64,000 nucleotides of DNA, from assembly GCA_012976225.1 (NCBI GenBank), contig JAAVVG010000014.1, positions 186,001 to 250,000 on the forward strand, given 5' to 3'. This document shows positions 47,001 through 57,414 of this stretch, in pieces. Both the position numbers and the translations under genes were made by a program. The notes under the pieces are model-generated. The model worked only from the letters and a program-made list of their open reading frames with translations, was not told where the DNA came from and ran no database searches. This DNA is from Golubevia sp. BC0850. Taxonomy: Eukaryota; Basidiomycota; Exobasidiomycetes; Golubeviales; Golubeviaceae. Every line of letters begins with the position of its first letter. Positions within the stretch are counted from its first letter, which is position 1.

Positions 47001-47471
47001 TCTCACCCAACTTGCCAAACACCCAGCCCTCTATGAACGTCTGTTACTAACCTGTTGAGCCTTCATCCACTCGGCTTCCTTGAGAAGTCTCTTAAAGTAC
47101 TTGGCCCAGAGATCTTGATTGCCACTGTGAACTTTAGTAGCAGTTTCCAACAAAGGTAAGATCTCTTTAGATCTTCCCAATTTATCGAGAGTCATACCTA
47201 AAGCTATCAAAGAGTTCTGATCCAAGACGATAGAATTTGGAGGATTGGATTGATCTAGTAGTTGATCACATATCGTTGAAGCTTCTTTCAGATTGTTGGT
47301 TCGAATTAGAGCCAAGGATTTTAAGGAAATGACTAAAGGGAAAGTAGTAGAAGGTGAAGAGAGTAACTTGTTACATTCTAGTAATGCTTTCCTTGGGTTA
47401 TTCGAATCTAGAGCTTCATAAATGTTGGTACATTGACTTTCTTGAAGATGCAAAATTGGATTGTATGACAT
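44006..47471 (-). CDS. MDM20: NatB N-terminal acetyltransferase auxiliary subunit (NAA25/MDM20)
   Basis: Nine exons (47471-47052, 46879-46506, 46423-45918, 45796-45315, 45180-44908, 44818-44732, 44656-44545, 44458-44379, 44305-44006) give 877 aa; every phase closes. TPR-like helices start at once: QCTNIYEALDSNNPRKALLE, LIALGMTLDKLGRSKEILPL, LWAKYFKRLLKEAEWMKAQQ and, after a splice join, VSLKLFKLFNNQKYFWWSIQ, a Mdm20 hallmark. Later stretches include LHLYCSVLVKQKLFKEALEV, DRNWATLLSLI, FGQALEHYNQVGIKALQFDT and SHLILERGEM. Role: anchors the Naa20 catalytic subunit to the ribosome; NatB acetylates proteins starting MD, ME, MN. It is divergent from SF3B6 (182 bp). Confidence 0.9.
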
Positions 47472-47653
47472 TTATCACCTCCTGACTTGTCTTTCTTCCT
47501 TGAGATATTCTATTCAAACCCGATTCTATTATTAGTGGTGATCTGCTGGTGAGGAGGTGATGGTTCTACTGCCTGAGAAAGACATAACAAGTTCTTTTCT
47601 GGTTCTTAGATCTTATTCCCAAGCAACACCTCAACGTCTCAACCATCAAAGTT
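47472..47653. promoter_or_regulatory. 182-bp divergent promoter NAA25 / SF3B6
   Basis: Sequence between opposite start codons. No specific site recognised; function follows from layout. Confidence 0.45.
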
Positions 47654-48533
47654 ATGAGTGCAGCTTCAGCCAATGAACGACAACAGTCAAGAATCTTATT
47701 CGTCAAAAATCTAGGCTACGATATCCAGGGTGAGAGAGATAAGTGATAAGCCACCTCCTACTGGCCCAGATGAGCTCCAACTCTTACTCCCTCAAGCTAA
47801 CTCAACCCTCCCTCTCACTTTTTTCCTGAAACAGGTTCAGATCTATATGAGCTTTTCGGAAAGTACGGAGCTATAAGGCAGATCCGAATAGGAGATCAAC
47901 CTTCAAAGACAAAGGGTACAGCCTACGTAGTCTTCGAAGAAGTTCAAGATGCAAAGAATGCTGTCAATCATCTCAACGGTTTTAATTTGGCTGGCAGGTA
48001 TATAGTAGGTGAGTTGATAGCCAATTACTTATTCAGATATCAATCAATAGGACAAAAGAGTAAGAACAGGGAGAATACAAGGCTCAAGGTCGGATCGATC
48101 TGGATTCAAGGTTACAAGCGGTTCTATCTCTTCTTGAGAAGAAAGAATTTCTCTGTGGCTTTTGAGTCAAATTGATGAAACTATCAACAGACTTTTCGAA
48201 GCTTTCGAGATAGGCGGTTTGGGCGTAGGAGAGAGAGTAAAGCTTCTACTTGCCACCTTCTCTTAACCTACCATGTTCCATCCTACAAATAAGAAGCTAC
48301 TGCTAGAGAAACCTCTGAACCAATCTTCAAATCATCTCATACTAGGAGCACCACCTATCTATTCTACTCATGAGGAATCACCATTGACCATCTTCCTCTC
48401 CCTCAATCTCTCTCCCTCACAAAACCCAGTTCTATTCCATCATCCAGCCAAGCAAGTCAAATCAGATCTAGCGAAACGCGAGTTAGATCTTCAGAGATTA
48501 AAAGAACAGCATGAAATTCAAGATGCTGAGTAG
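47654..48533 (+). CDS. SF3B6: Splicing factor 3B subunit 6 (SF3B6/p14)
   Basis: Three exons (47654-47729, 47835-48008, 48430-48533) give 117 aa, close to the human 125 aa. One RRM: ILFVKNLGYDIQG is RNP2, YELFGKYGAIRQIRIGD follows, and KGTAYVVFEEVQDAKNAVNH is RNP1. Exon 3 gives YIVVLFHHPAKQVKSDLAKR, the diagnostic C-terminal part of p14. Role: sits at the pre-mRNA branch-site adenosine in the U2 snRNP bound to SF3B1. Intron 2 is 421 nt and holds no gene I can support. The next gene downstream is also a spliceosome protein. Confidence 0.95.
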
Positions 48534-48804
48534 CAAAAAGGTGCTTCTTTCCAGGAGCAAAAGTCTCTGTATTTCATTCTACCTTTCCTTCTCGATGGTT
48601 CCTTCTCTTTTCACTCTCTTTGTAATAGTATTGTAATCATCTTTCTCGCAATTTTTAGAAAATAAAGAATTCATTCGGCGACGTTTTGATTCGAGGCACT
48701 TTTGAGAAGCTCGAGTCTTGAAACTCGAACTTTGGAATAAGACGAGACCTTCTCTCCGCCAACTCCAACCACCACCCTCTCCTCCTCCTCCTCAACGAAA
48801 AGAA

Positions 48805-49598
48805 ATGGAAGCAGCCTCTCAATCCAGGAAAGACAAACTCTTAGCTCTAAGAAAGCGTAAAGCGGATGAAGAAGCTGGATTAATAGCTCCTGGTTCTTCA
48901 AGACCTAAGCTTAGAGGAACAGATCAGCAAACAGAAACAGAATTAGACATTCAGGAAAGAAAGGAAAGGGAAGAAAAGGAAAAGAAGGAGAAAGAGAGGA
49001 AATATAGGAATTACGATGTAGAAACTGGACAGGCTAGGGTTGGGGGTTTCAAGGAATTGAAGGGTACTGTTGAGATGGGTGAGTAGAGATGGTTTTGGAT
49101 GGGAGAGTTTGGGGGGGGGGGGAAAGGAGAGAGTAGAGTTTGATTGACAAGATTGGGAGCATTGAGAGATGATGAATCAAAGAAGAGAATTTGGGAGAAA
49201 AGTCAGAGAGCAGGATTTTGATAAGAGATTGTCTGAGGGTATGGTAGACTTGCTCTTTGGCTGCGTTCTTTGGCTGCGTCCTTGTCCTCATACTGAATTC
49301 TTCTTCCCCCCTCTCTCTCCTTTCCTTGACTTTTTTTCTTCTTTTGTTTTCCTTTTCTAAGACATTGACGGCCTTCAACAATCAGTCATAGACGCAGACA
49401 AGATCGCCAGAGAAGAAGAATTAGATCTCGTAAACATAGCTCCTAGGAAACCTAATTGGGATTTGAAGAGAGATATGGAAAGGAGATTGACTAAATTAGA
49501 ACGAAGAGATAAAGAAAGTAGGCTGATTTTACTTCGTGAGTTGAGATCTTAAGAAAAGATCAAATGCGTCTGTTGCTCTAGCAAAAAGAAAGACAAAA

Positions 49599-49638
<40 letters not shown>

Positions 49639-49802
49639 CCTCAGGACAACGGATTTCAGCTCAGAAAGGAACGGGAAAAGAAGGTCAAAATGCAGGTCTT
49701 TCGGATGTTCAGGCTGAAATGGCTGCCAGTGCTATTCAGGCTGGAAATGAGAATTTAGGCGGAGAAGAGATTGCAAGTGATCAGTCGGATCAGGAAGACT
49801 GA
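48805..49802 (+). CDS. cwf18: Spliceosome-associated protein CWF18 (CCDC12)
   Basis: Three exons (48805-49078, 49362-49535, 49645-49802) give 201 aa. The N-terminal SRKDKLLALRKRKADEEAG and the core KERKYRNYDVETGQAR are cwf18-family signatures; after a splice join come DIDGLQQSVIDADKIAREEE, LVNIAPRKPNWDLKRDME and RRLTKLERRDKESRLILLRQ. Mostly helical and charged. Role: NineTeen-complex/Cdc5-associated factor of the active spliceosome, from work in S. pombe and human. It is 271 bp downstream of SF3B6 on the same strand. Intron 2 ends in a 31-nt CT microsatellite directly before the acceptor. Confidence 0.92.
49604..49634 (+). repeat. (CT)n microsatellite serving as a polypyrimidine tract
   Basis: A perfect CT dinucleotide run of about 31 nt lies in CWF18 intron 2, ten bases before the CAG acceptor at 49642-49644. 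Its position suggests it is the polypyrimidine tract itself. Confidence 0.9.
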
Positions 49803-50098
49803 TTCAATCGAAGTGTGGGCTTCATTCGTTTGATATATGTATTTGTAGATTATTCCCCAAGGCCAGGAATGAAGAGATTTCCTGCCTTTCCATCGACTTC
49901 ACCTCAAAGAAAGACAAATAAAAGGTGATTCTTTATTGAGTTTTAGATTTCAAGAGTTTGCTAAAGTACAGAGAAAGTTGAGAATTCGAGAAAAAGAAAA
50001 AGCATGTAAAAAAGAGTAGTCTCAAAGAAGAAAGGAATCAGAACCCGAGAGGGAGAGAAGAAAATCAAATCATTTTTTCTTTTTGGAGGAGATTTTAA

Positions 50099-51733
50099 CT
50101 AAAGAGTCAATGACATAAAGTCTTCCTGAGTTTCAAAACCCAAACCATTATCTTGAATCATTTCAGCAGCTTGCTTAATTTCAGCAAAGCTATACTTGTT
50201 ACCCAATTTAGAAACAGCGCCTCTCAAATCCGTTCCATCTTCTCCAACTTGCTGAGCACAAAGATTCCAAAGTTCTTTAGCACAATTTGACCAAGTTGAG
50301 AAATCTGAAGGTCTTGCAAATCTTCCTGTTCCTCCTCCACCTCCCTGATGAGGAGAAAGCGAGAGGGAGAGAAAGTTCGTCAGTTCTGGCATGGTCCATG
50401 TTTTCGAAATCAAATGAGATTTCCGCATCGGTAGGTCTACTCACTCCACCCCCTACTTCTCCACCACCCCCTCCAGCTCCAGTGAGTCTCAAGTGAGTGT
50501 AGATGACATCTAATCTGTGAAAGAAGACCTCGTTGTGATCCTCGATTTTTTGAATGGTAGCCATCTTGAGTTGACGTTTTCCCTGGAAGCTCTTCAAAGA
50601 TCCAACCACGCGGACGTAAGTATTTTCCCTGATCGCATGTAGGAAGAAATTGGAGGAAGTGTCAGTGGATAGGAAGAGTTAAGAGGGAGGTGAGAAGGTA
50701 ATGAATGAGTGAGGAACGAGATGCGCAGCGCGTGTCGGCTCTCTTTCCAGAACAAAGTAGAGCCAAAGACCTAGAGTTTATGAAGCAGCTAGTGAAGTAG
50801 TGGTTTGCTTTCACTGCAACAGCTTATGGGTACAAGACAGCTGGAGTCCACTCGAATCGATTCCACCTTCTTCAGCTGAACCCCCCCCCTTCTGCTCTCG
50901 ATCTCGATCTCCTCCCTGAACATTGAAAAACGAATTGACTCACTGTATTCTAGATGATGTGTCTTCCCCGCTAGAATCTACCCATTGTTGGCAATGCATA
51001 GTTCCAGTTCCATCTTCGATCTGGTAGTTGACGTTGGTTTGATTTTCTTTGGCTTCACGAACTACTCCCACGATAGTGACCTGTTGAACCCGATGATCCG
51101 ATTTTAGCAAGGAGGTTGACAGATGTTGGGAGAGAGCTCTCGGCTTCTAGGCAGATGAGGAAGAGCCTTCCTTCTCAGGTGGAATGCATGCCACTTCAAA
51201 TCTCTGATCCCTCCCAAAGTATCCCTTCTTTCTTTGATTTATACGACTCAACTAAACTCACAGGTCCAAGCTCATTTCCATCCAAGAAAAAGGTGGCATC
51301 ATCGTGCTCTGAAGTGGCGTTGGCCATCTGCCTGACTGTGATGGGACGCAGAGAGTTTTGTATGTCCTGAGGAGGTAAAGAAGGAAGGGATTCACGAGAG
51401 TAAATGTGAGGATTCAAAGGAAAGTAAGTGATCACAAGTGATGGGACTCACTCTATTAACAGTTCCACCTCCATCCCCTCCGCTTCCTTGACTCATGAAA
51501 CCACCTCCTCCGCCTCCACTACCTCCTCCGCCGTCTGCATAATTCTGTCCATATGGATTGGCTTGAAAGAAGATCGAGGAGGGATAGGAGTTTAGGACAA
51601 GTGCCGATGAGAGGAGAAGAGTCAGCATTGCTTGCTATGCTAAACTGCACGGCAGCACCTCAACTCCTTAGGTTTCGACTTGAGTGACTTGTTAGTTGAT
51701 TTAAAATCTTGATTTAAAATCTGACTTACCCAT
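50099..51733 (-). CDS. RFA2: Replication protein A 32-kDa subunit (RPA2)
   Basis: Six exons (51733-51730, 51561-51452, 51366-51262, 51080-50944, 50628-50445, 50344-50099) give 261 aa. The first coding exon holds only ATG plus one base (GTAAGT donor), and exon 2 continues ANPYGQNYADGG. A Gly/Ser-rich N-terminus is followed by SLRPITVRQMANA and FFLDGNELGPVTIVGVV, then NVNYQIEDGTGTMHCQQWVD (OB-fold DNA-binding core), ENTYVRVVGSLKSFQGKRQL and HNEVFFHRLDVIYTHLRLTG. After a Gly-rich linker comes a winged helix (DLRGAVSKLGNKYSFAEIKQ). Role: ssDNA binding in replication and repair with RPA1 and RPA3. No other start keeps the OB fold and an N-terminal Met. Confidence 0.93.
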
Positions 51734-52720
51734 TTTTTCAAGATGATTTGATTGATGGTTGCGAGGTCTTAGTGGTAACGTGCAAGCTGAGAGACAACTC
51801 GATTCTCTCCACGACGCGTCTGAACCTACGCTTCTGAGAGTTCGAGACTTTGAGGGCTTAAGCTCTCACCTTCAGATCAGTTTTCCGGAAGGAAAGTGAT
51901 CAGAAGAAGTATCTGGATAGCTAGGCAGCTTTGTCTCGATTTATTTGGGGGGGAAAGGAGGTCAGGTTCAGTGTCAAAGGAGCTGAGGTCAGGTAGCAGT
52001 TCGCTCCCAAAATCAAGGGCTCCCCATTCCAACTTCCCTCTGCTCGTTCTTCTGACGATCTTCAAAGATGCTCCAGATATTCACCTTTCGAACGTAAGCT
52101 TCGCGAAAAGGATCGAGCTCCAAACTTCGAGCTGAGGTCAGATAGCAGTGGACAAACAGAAATGACTTGTACTGTGTTCCAGCCATAGGATCTCGCCTTC
52201 AGGAATCAAAGTGCTCTACCGTAATAAGGTTCGAACTCCTTATTGCAAACTAGAGCTTGTCTTCAGCTAGCAAAATGAGTTACGGGTTGATCACATAAAG
52301 GTTGGAAGGCTGCTGAAACACCTCATTATGCCAATATTCTAGCTCCTGTGAAGCTTTCCGCCTCAGCACTTTGGGGACTCAACTTTGATTCCAAACTTTT
52401 CGAATGTTCCTTGAATGTGCATCTCTGAAAAGAGAGGGTTTCAGCGAATTTACTCCTGGAAAACACAAAGGACAGCAAATGAGAAAGTAAGCAGAACATA
52501 CGATGTGAGACAAGAGGAGAATCGAAAGCAAAGATAAATTAAAAGTAGGCTTTGATAAAAATCCCTCTCTTTGGTATGTAGTAAAGCCCCAAACGAAAAC
52601 CGTTCAAGATAAGAAACAGAAGAGAGACTAGAAAGGGAAGAGGATTACAGAGGAGAAACAGTCAAAGAAACAGGATGCGAAGGAGAGTGTTGCGAGGTAT
52701 TTGAAGCCTCGAGAAAGAAT
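51734..52720. other. Gene-free stretch with a short direct repeat
   Basis: 987 bp without a supported gene. A 19-bp direct repeat with one mismatch (GCTGAGGTCAGGTAGCAGT) lies at 51982-52000 and 52131-52149. At 52224-52243 an inverted repeat around TTCGAAC resembles a tRNA T-arm, but a full cloverleaf is not found. The left end is the RPA2 promoter region and the right end the 3' flank of the transporter gene. Confidence 0.5.
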
Positions 52721-53217
52721 TTAATCCTTGACGGCTAGAGATCCAAGAGGAAGGGTGAAATAGGAAGTGTTCTTGGTTAAGATTGAAGCGTATGCGATAT
52801 AATATGCAATAAAAGCCACAACAACCCCCATAGCGCTGCGAGAGAAGAAAGGGAAGAAGGAAGAAGGAGAGAAAGAAGTGAGAGCGAAAAGGGGGGAAAG
52901 GAGGTCAGCGTTGGTTTCAAAGGGAGCTCCCATGGGATTGAGAAGCCAAACTACTTTACAAGGTTTAATAGGGACCCATAAACTTTTCCAAGGTAATCCA
53001 GAACCCGTAAAAAAGACGAATCCCTCTCTATCTCAACTCACCCTCCACCAGTCAATAGATGAGCGGCCATGCTTGCGTTGTCTCCATTGGCAGTGACGTA
53101 GTAGTGAGATCCCAAGAGCATGAAAGTGATGAAGAGAGTCAACAGAAGGGCGATGATGGCAATGGAAGATCTGGCGGCGGCAAAAGTGAAGGTTAAAGTG
53201 ATTCCACCCCAGATGAA

Positions 53218-53265
<48 letters not shown>

Positions 53266-54595
53266 TGAAATGTCAAGTCAATTTGCTGAATCGATCTCAG
53301 CTAGATTCTTTTGAGCAGACAGCTTTAGAAGCAACTCACAGGAAAAGACCAATAGCACTGTTCGAGGGAATGAAGAAGTGCAGAGAAGAGAGAGAGAGAG
53401 AGAGAGAGAGAAAGGGGGGGGGGGAACGTCAGCTTTCTGGAACTCCTGAAGTTCACTCTCTGTCACTCTTCGTTTGAGGTTGATGTTTTCTATTGTTTCT
53501 CTCCGGCTCCTGCAGGCTCAGAAGGAATTGGGTCGACACTCACTTCTCAGCCTCTCCGGCTCCCATTCCAGTGGCACTGTAGATACCTGGAGTACCATCG
53601 TACATTCCCATTTCTCCGAAGAAAGGGATGAAGATCATTGAGAAACCCCACCAGAAACAACCGAAAGCAACGAAGACGGTACTGGAAAGGGTAGGAAAGA
53701 CAGGGGAGGGAAAATGGGGCAGGGTCCGTGAGCTTTCATTCCGAGGACGCTTGCTTCTGATTTAACATTCTAGGATTGATGAGAACTCACCCTCCGAATG
53801 TGTTACCTGAGAGAAGAAGGGTTCGAAAGAGGGAGAAAAGAGGCAGGATCGGAGTGAGCTTGCTTCCCTTCTGCGTTCGGGAGATACAGTGTCTTCAATT
53901 CTGTTGACTCACCAGTTGCAAACTCCCAAAGACCAGCAAGATATTGGGTGAGACCTCCGTAGAAGAGTGCGAATCCAAGGACAGCGTTTGGAATCTCGAT
54001 TCCTTGAACTCCCAAGTTGAAAAGGGAGAGCGTGAGAGTAGCGGTAGCGAAGCCGAAGGCACCTGTGTACAAAACATTGATTAAAGGCCAAAGCGATGAT
54101 CAGAAAATTTATCTGATTGGAATGGGAAAGAAGCAATCTTGATTGCCTAGGAAGATTTCCGAAAGGGTCGATGGGGGCACTTACCAAGTGGGAGTGGGTT
54201 ACCATACTTTCTGTGGCTTGAAGCAGTGATCAAAAGACGATCATCCTGTTCGTGTCCACCTGGGGTGAGGGCTAACAGTTGGAGCCAAGAGTGGATGAGA
54301 TGTCAGTTGGTCGAGTTTTGCTGGGTGCGTAATAAATCGGTGGAGGACAAGATTGCAACACCTGACTCTTTCCTCCCCGTCCTTCTCAAATCATCCCTTT
54401 TCCGCGCGATCTTGCCCTGATTCTTCACTCTTTATCTGTGAACTCACTTTGGTTGAGACCAGCACCTTGGTATCCAGCTCCAGAGTAGTGCCCGTTGTCC
54501 TTCTCATTGGCTTGAAGATGCCCGTTTGCTCCAGCGATGTTGCTGTCACCACCTTCAGTTTGGACCATGTGTTCAGTTCCGTTTGCTACTGACAT
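52721..54595 (-). CDS. GPR1/FUN34/YaaH-family transporter (Ato-like), gene 1
   Basis: Eight exons (54595-54448, 54271-54185, 54062-53913, 53806-53791, 53681-53544, 53357-53340, 53218-53042, 52835-52721) give 282 aa. A polar N-terminus is followed by the family motif in the form NPLPLG, then GAFGFATATLTLSLFNLGVQ and ALFYGGLTQYLAGLWEFATG (YGG-x-x-Q hallmark). A 16-nt exon supplies GNTFGG and an 18-nt exon NAIGLFL. Six membrane spans are expected; later ones are VFVAFGCFWWGFSMIFIPFF, IAIIALLLTLFITFMLLG and VVVAFIAYYIAYASIL. Family role: acetate/succinate uptake or ammonium export at the plasma membrane. It is divergent from a second, distant family member at 55294. Confidence 0.92.
53223..53260. 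repeat. (AG)19 microsatellite at a 3' splice site
   Basis: On the transcribed minus strand this is a CU run ending a few bases before the acceptor of exon 7 of the Ato-like gene, so it forms the polypyrimidine tract. Confidence 0.9.
53387..53424. repeat. (AG)12 plus G11 tract upstream of an 18-nt exon
   Basis: A perfect AG run at 53387-53410 and an 11-G run at 53414-53424. On the minus-strand transcript this reads C11 then CU12, about 30 nt before the 18-nt exon 6 (53357-53340) of the Ato-like gene. Confidence 0.9.
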
Positions 54596-55293
54596 TATTG
54601 TTGAGATGTAGGTGAAGGAAAGGTAGAGGAGGGTTGAAGAAGTGTTTGGAACGGAAGGAAAGAAGGAAGAGAGATCTAGAGTAGGGGAGAAAGGATTGTT
54701 GTGGGGGAAAGCACACCAAAGCAAACGGGGATCGCTCTCTCTATTCCGCTTCGGTTGTCTCCCCCAGATTGGGATTCCCTCGATCGAACCAATTCAGTTC
54801 AATCAAAAAACAGACTAAAACCAGTCAATTTCAACTTCAATTCCGATGTTTCCGGCCACTTTCTCTCAAAGTCTGTGCGGCAGTTGCGGACAACCCAGAT
54901 TTTTAGCTTAGACTTGTTGTCCCTGATTTTCCTCCACGAATTCGACTCTCGAAGATCCTTTCCTCTTCTCTCCTTTTAGCCCAAAAATCAGTCAAAATCC
55001 AGAGATTTGGAGGAAGGAGACCCTTCATAAAGGAAAGTTGCCGCTTCCGGGTTCCGAATCGTCATTCTGAGCCTAGCTTTGTTTTTCGACAACCTCTCCT
55101 TTCGAGCCGGTTTCGTTGTCAGCTCAAAACTCCTTCCCCACAATCCGTAGGCTAGGCTAACTCCTTCAGTTTGATCGATTTTTGGTGTCGATTTTCGAAA
55201 CAGTTCTCCTTCCCTTCTCATTCTGTTTCTCTCTTCTTCACACCTTCCTTCCACCCAACTCCTTCCTCCAACCTCAACTTCTACTGATCAAGC
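54596..55293. promoter_or_regulatory. Shared upstream region of two divergent Ato-like genes
   Basis: 698 bp between opposite start codons of two family members. C/T-rich leaders are seen at both ends (about 54740-54770 and 55200-55285 on the plus strand). No specific carbon-source element is identified. Confidence 0.5.
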
Positions 55294-57003
55294 ATGTCTC
55301 GTCCTTACGAAAAGCCAAGTTTCATGGCCCAGATGGGTTTAGCTCCTGATCCAAACAAGCTTGATCAGTGAGTTGTCACTGGATTTGGAGCTTGAAGATT
55401 CCCGGTCAAGAATGCTAACATTCGACTTCCCTTCTCTCTACCTTTCTGCCTCTTTTCTTTATAGCCACGTTTCTGCTGATGGTAACAAGTTGACCATGAT
55501 CCACACCAGAGGAGGTGTGAGTACGAAGAAGCAGCCACTTCCGCGATGCCCTCCTCTCCCCCACACTATCCCCTCCCAGCGTTCTCTCGACGCATCTGGA
55601 CCAAACTGACCTCCAATCTCCCTTACTTTTCCTGGATTTCAGCACCCCATGGAGACTCAACAGCGTGGTCTTCCAACGTACCATCGTCGTATTGGAAAGT
55701 AAGTGTTGGAGCTAAATGTGGAGAGGAGGTGGTAGGACAGAGAATTGAAGGTGTCGGCAGAAGGAGCAAAGCAATGACTTCGATCACTTTAAAGAAGCCT
55801 TCCAGAAAAAATTTCGGCTAGTTGATAGCTCGAATGGACTAGGTTGTGATGGAGAGATCCGGATCGAGATGGGAGCTGACCTGACTTTGCCCCCACTTTC
55901 TACTTTCTAGCCCTTTCCCACTAGCTGCTATTGGAATTGGTGCCACCCTCTTGATTTTCGGTCTGCTTTTGGTCGAAGTGAGAGGACTCACTCAACTAAA
56001 CATCTTTTACAACATTGGTCTTCCACTTGGAGGAATTGGAGTTTTGACTGCCTCGATGTTTGCCTTCGCCTGTGGTGATACTTTCGTTGCTGTCTTTGCT
56101 GGTACGTTGAATAGGAGCCTCAAATTGATGAAATAGAGCACACTGGGGGTTAGAGAAAGCTGACGTTTTCGTTTTCTCAACTCTGCAGGTAACTTGGGTG
56201 GTTTGATTGGATCTGTCTCTCTTGTCTTCCTTCCGTGAGTTGGAACTTTCTAAGCTTTCTCAAGCCAGAAAAGTGCTTTGCTTCCCACTGACGATATTGT
56301 TCCCTTCATCCTCCCTCTTAGATGGACCGGAATTGAAGCCGCCTACATCGAGCCAGCTCTCGAGGCCGGAGGTACTTTCGGACAAGGAGCTCTAGCTCTA
56401 TACAAGGCTCTTGGAGTTGGTAAGTAGATGAATCTCTCTCTCTTCCATTCGAAGTTTCTCTCTCTTCCACTCGAGCGAGGTGCACAACTTCATTTCCTGA
56501 CTGGACCTTTGCCCCCTTTCAACAGTTTTCCTTGTTGCCATGATCCCTGTCTTTGCCGTTTGGGTTGCTTCCTTCAAAACCGCTTTCCCAGTCTCCGGAG
56601 GTGCCTTGATCATTGTCATTGCTCTCATCTTACAGGGAGTCAACCTCCTCGAGTACCGTGAGTGGAGCAGCAAGTGAGAAAGGCTGACCTGTCGAAGCCT
56701 TGCTCATTTATTTTTCCCTCCCTCTCTTCTGCTTCGCTTCCTCTCCTATAGAACGTATGAACCTACAGAAGGGAGCTGGTGCCCTCTTCATCCTTGTCGG
56801 TGAGTTAAGCTTCAGATTGGACGCCAGCCACTTCTCGATTCAGTGGCTGGCGTCAATCTGAAAGACCAAGGTTCTGACTTCTCTCTCGCCTTCATATTTT
56901 GCCTTCTACAGGAGTCGTACTATGGTACTCTGCTCTATCAACCATGCTTCAAGAAGAAGGAGTCAATGTCCCATACTTTCCTCTACCTCGTCAAGACGCT
57001 TAA
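55294..57003 (+). CDS. GPR1/FUN34/YaaH-family transporter (Ato-like), gene 2, divergent form
   Basis: Nine exons (55294-55367, 55465-55516, 55643-55698, 55911-56101, 56189-56234, 56322-56419, 56526-56657, 56752-56799, 56912-57003) give 220 aa. After a polar N-terminus (MSRPYEKPSFMAQMGLAPD) the family motif is NPFPLAAIGIGATLLIFGLL, then NIGLPLGGIGVLTASMFAFA and GDTFVAVFAGNLGGLIGSVS, corresponding to spans 1-3, with WTGIEAAYIEPALEAGG between. Spans 4-6 are VFLVAMIPVFAVWVASFKTA, ALIIVIALILQGVNLL and LFILVGVVLWYSALS. It lacks the YGG-x-x-Q motif of its neighbour and is only loosely similar, so it may be a different branch. Function (acetate, ammonium or other) is unknown. Confidence 0.85.
56811..56862 (+). 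repeat. Long hairpin inside intron 8 of the Ato-like gene 2
   Basis: Arms at 56811-56832 and 56842-56862 are inverted repeats (TTCAGATTGGACGCCAGCCA... against its complement) with about 21 paired bases, one bulged G and a 9-nt loop. The hairpin begins about 10 bases after the GTGAGT donor at 56800 and occupies half of the 112-nt intron. Confidence 0.88.
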
Positions 57004-57414
57004 GAAGAAGAGCTCTTCGAAGTTTCCCAGTCGTTTGGTCCATTATTTAATTCTTTCTCCTTCCACTTCTTCATGATCTAAATCAGTTTTCAAGGTCTTC
57101 GTTCTTTTCTTGACATTCTCCAGAAACCTTTTTGAATCTCCCTCCGTCTAATCCCCAAGACGAGGGGTCATTTCTCAAATACCACGCTCTTTTGAAAAGT
57201 TCAAGACCTTTGTTTCTCTTTGATCTTTTGTTTGATTTCTCGATTTCTCCGTTTTTGTTTCCCTCATTGTGTTGTTAGTAGTACAGTACAGTTACCCTCC
57301 AAACCAATTTTTAATTTCAATCGCACAGGCGTGAAGTTGATGTGACGACACCTTGCTCCTGGGATCGAATTTGAAGTTTCTAAGGTGGAAGGGTACGCTT
57401 CGATCAGGTGTAAG

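Noticed and set aside
52180-52260. tRNA-like sequence with GGTTCGAAC and a GGTAGAGCAC word
   Set aside because: The T-arm-like and D-arm-like words lie on opposite strands or in the wrong order, the T-loop would have 8 bases, and no acceptor or anticodon stem forms. A tRNAscan-SE or cmscan hit would be needed to revive it.
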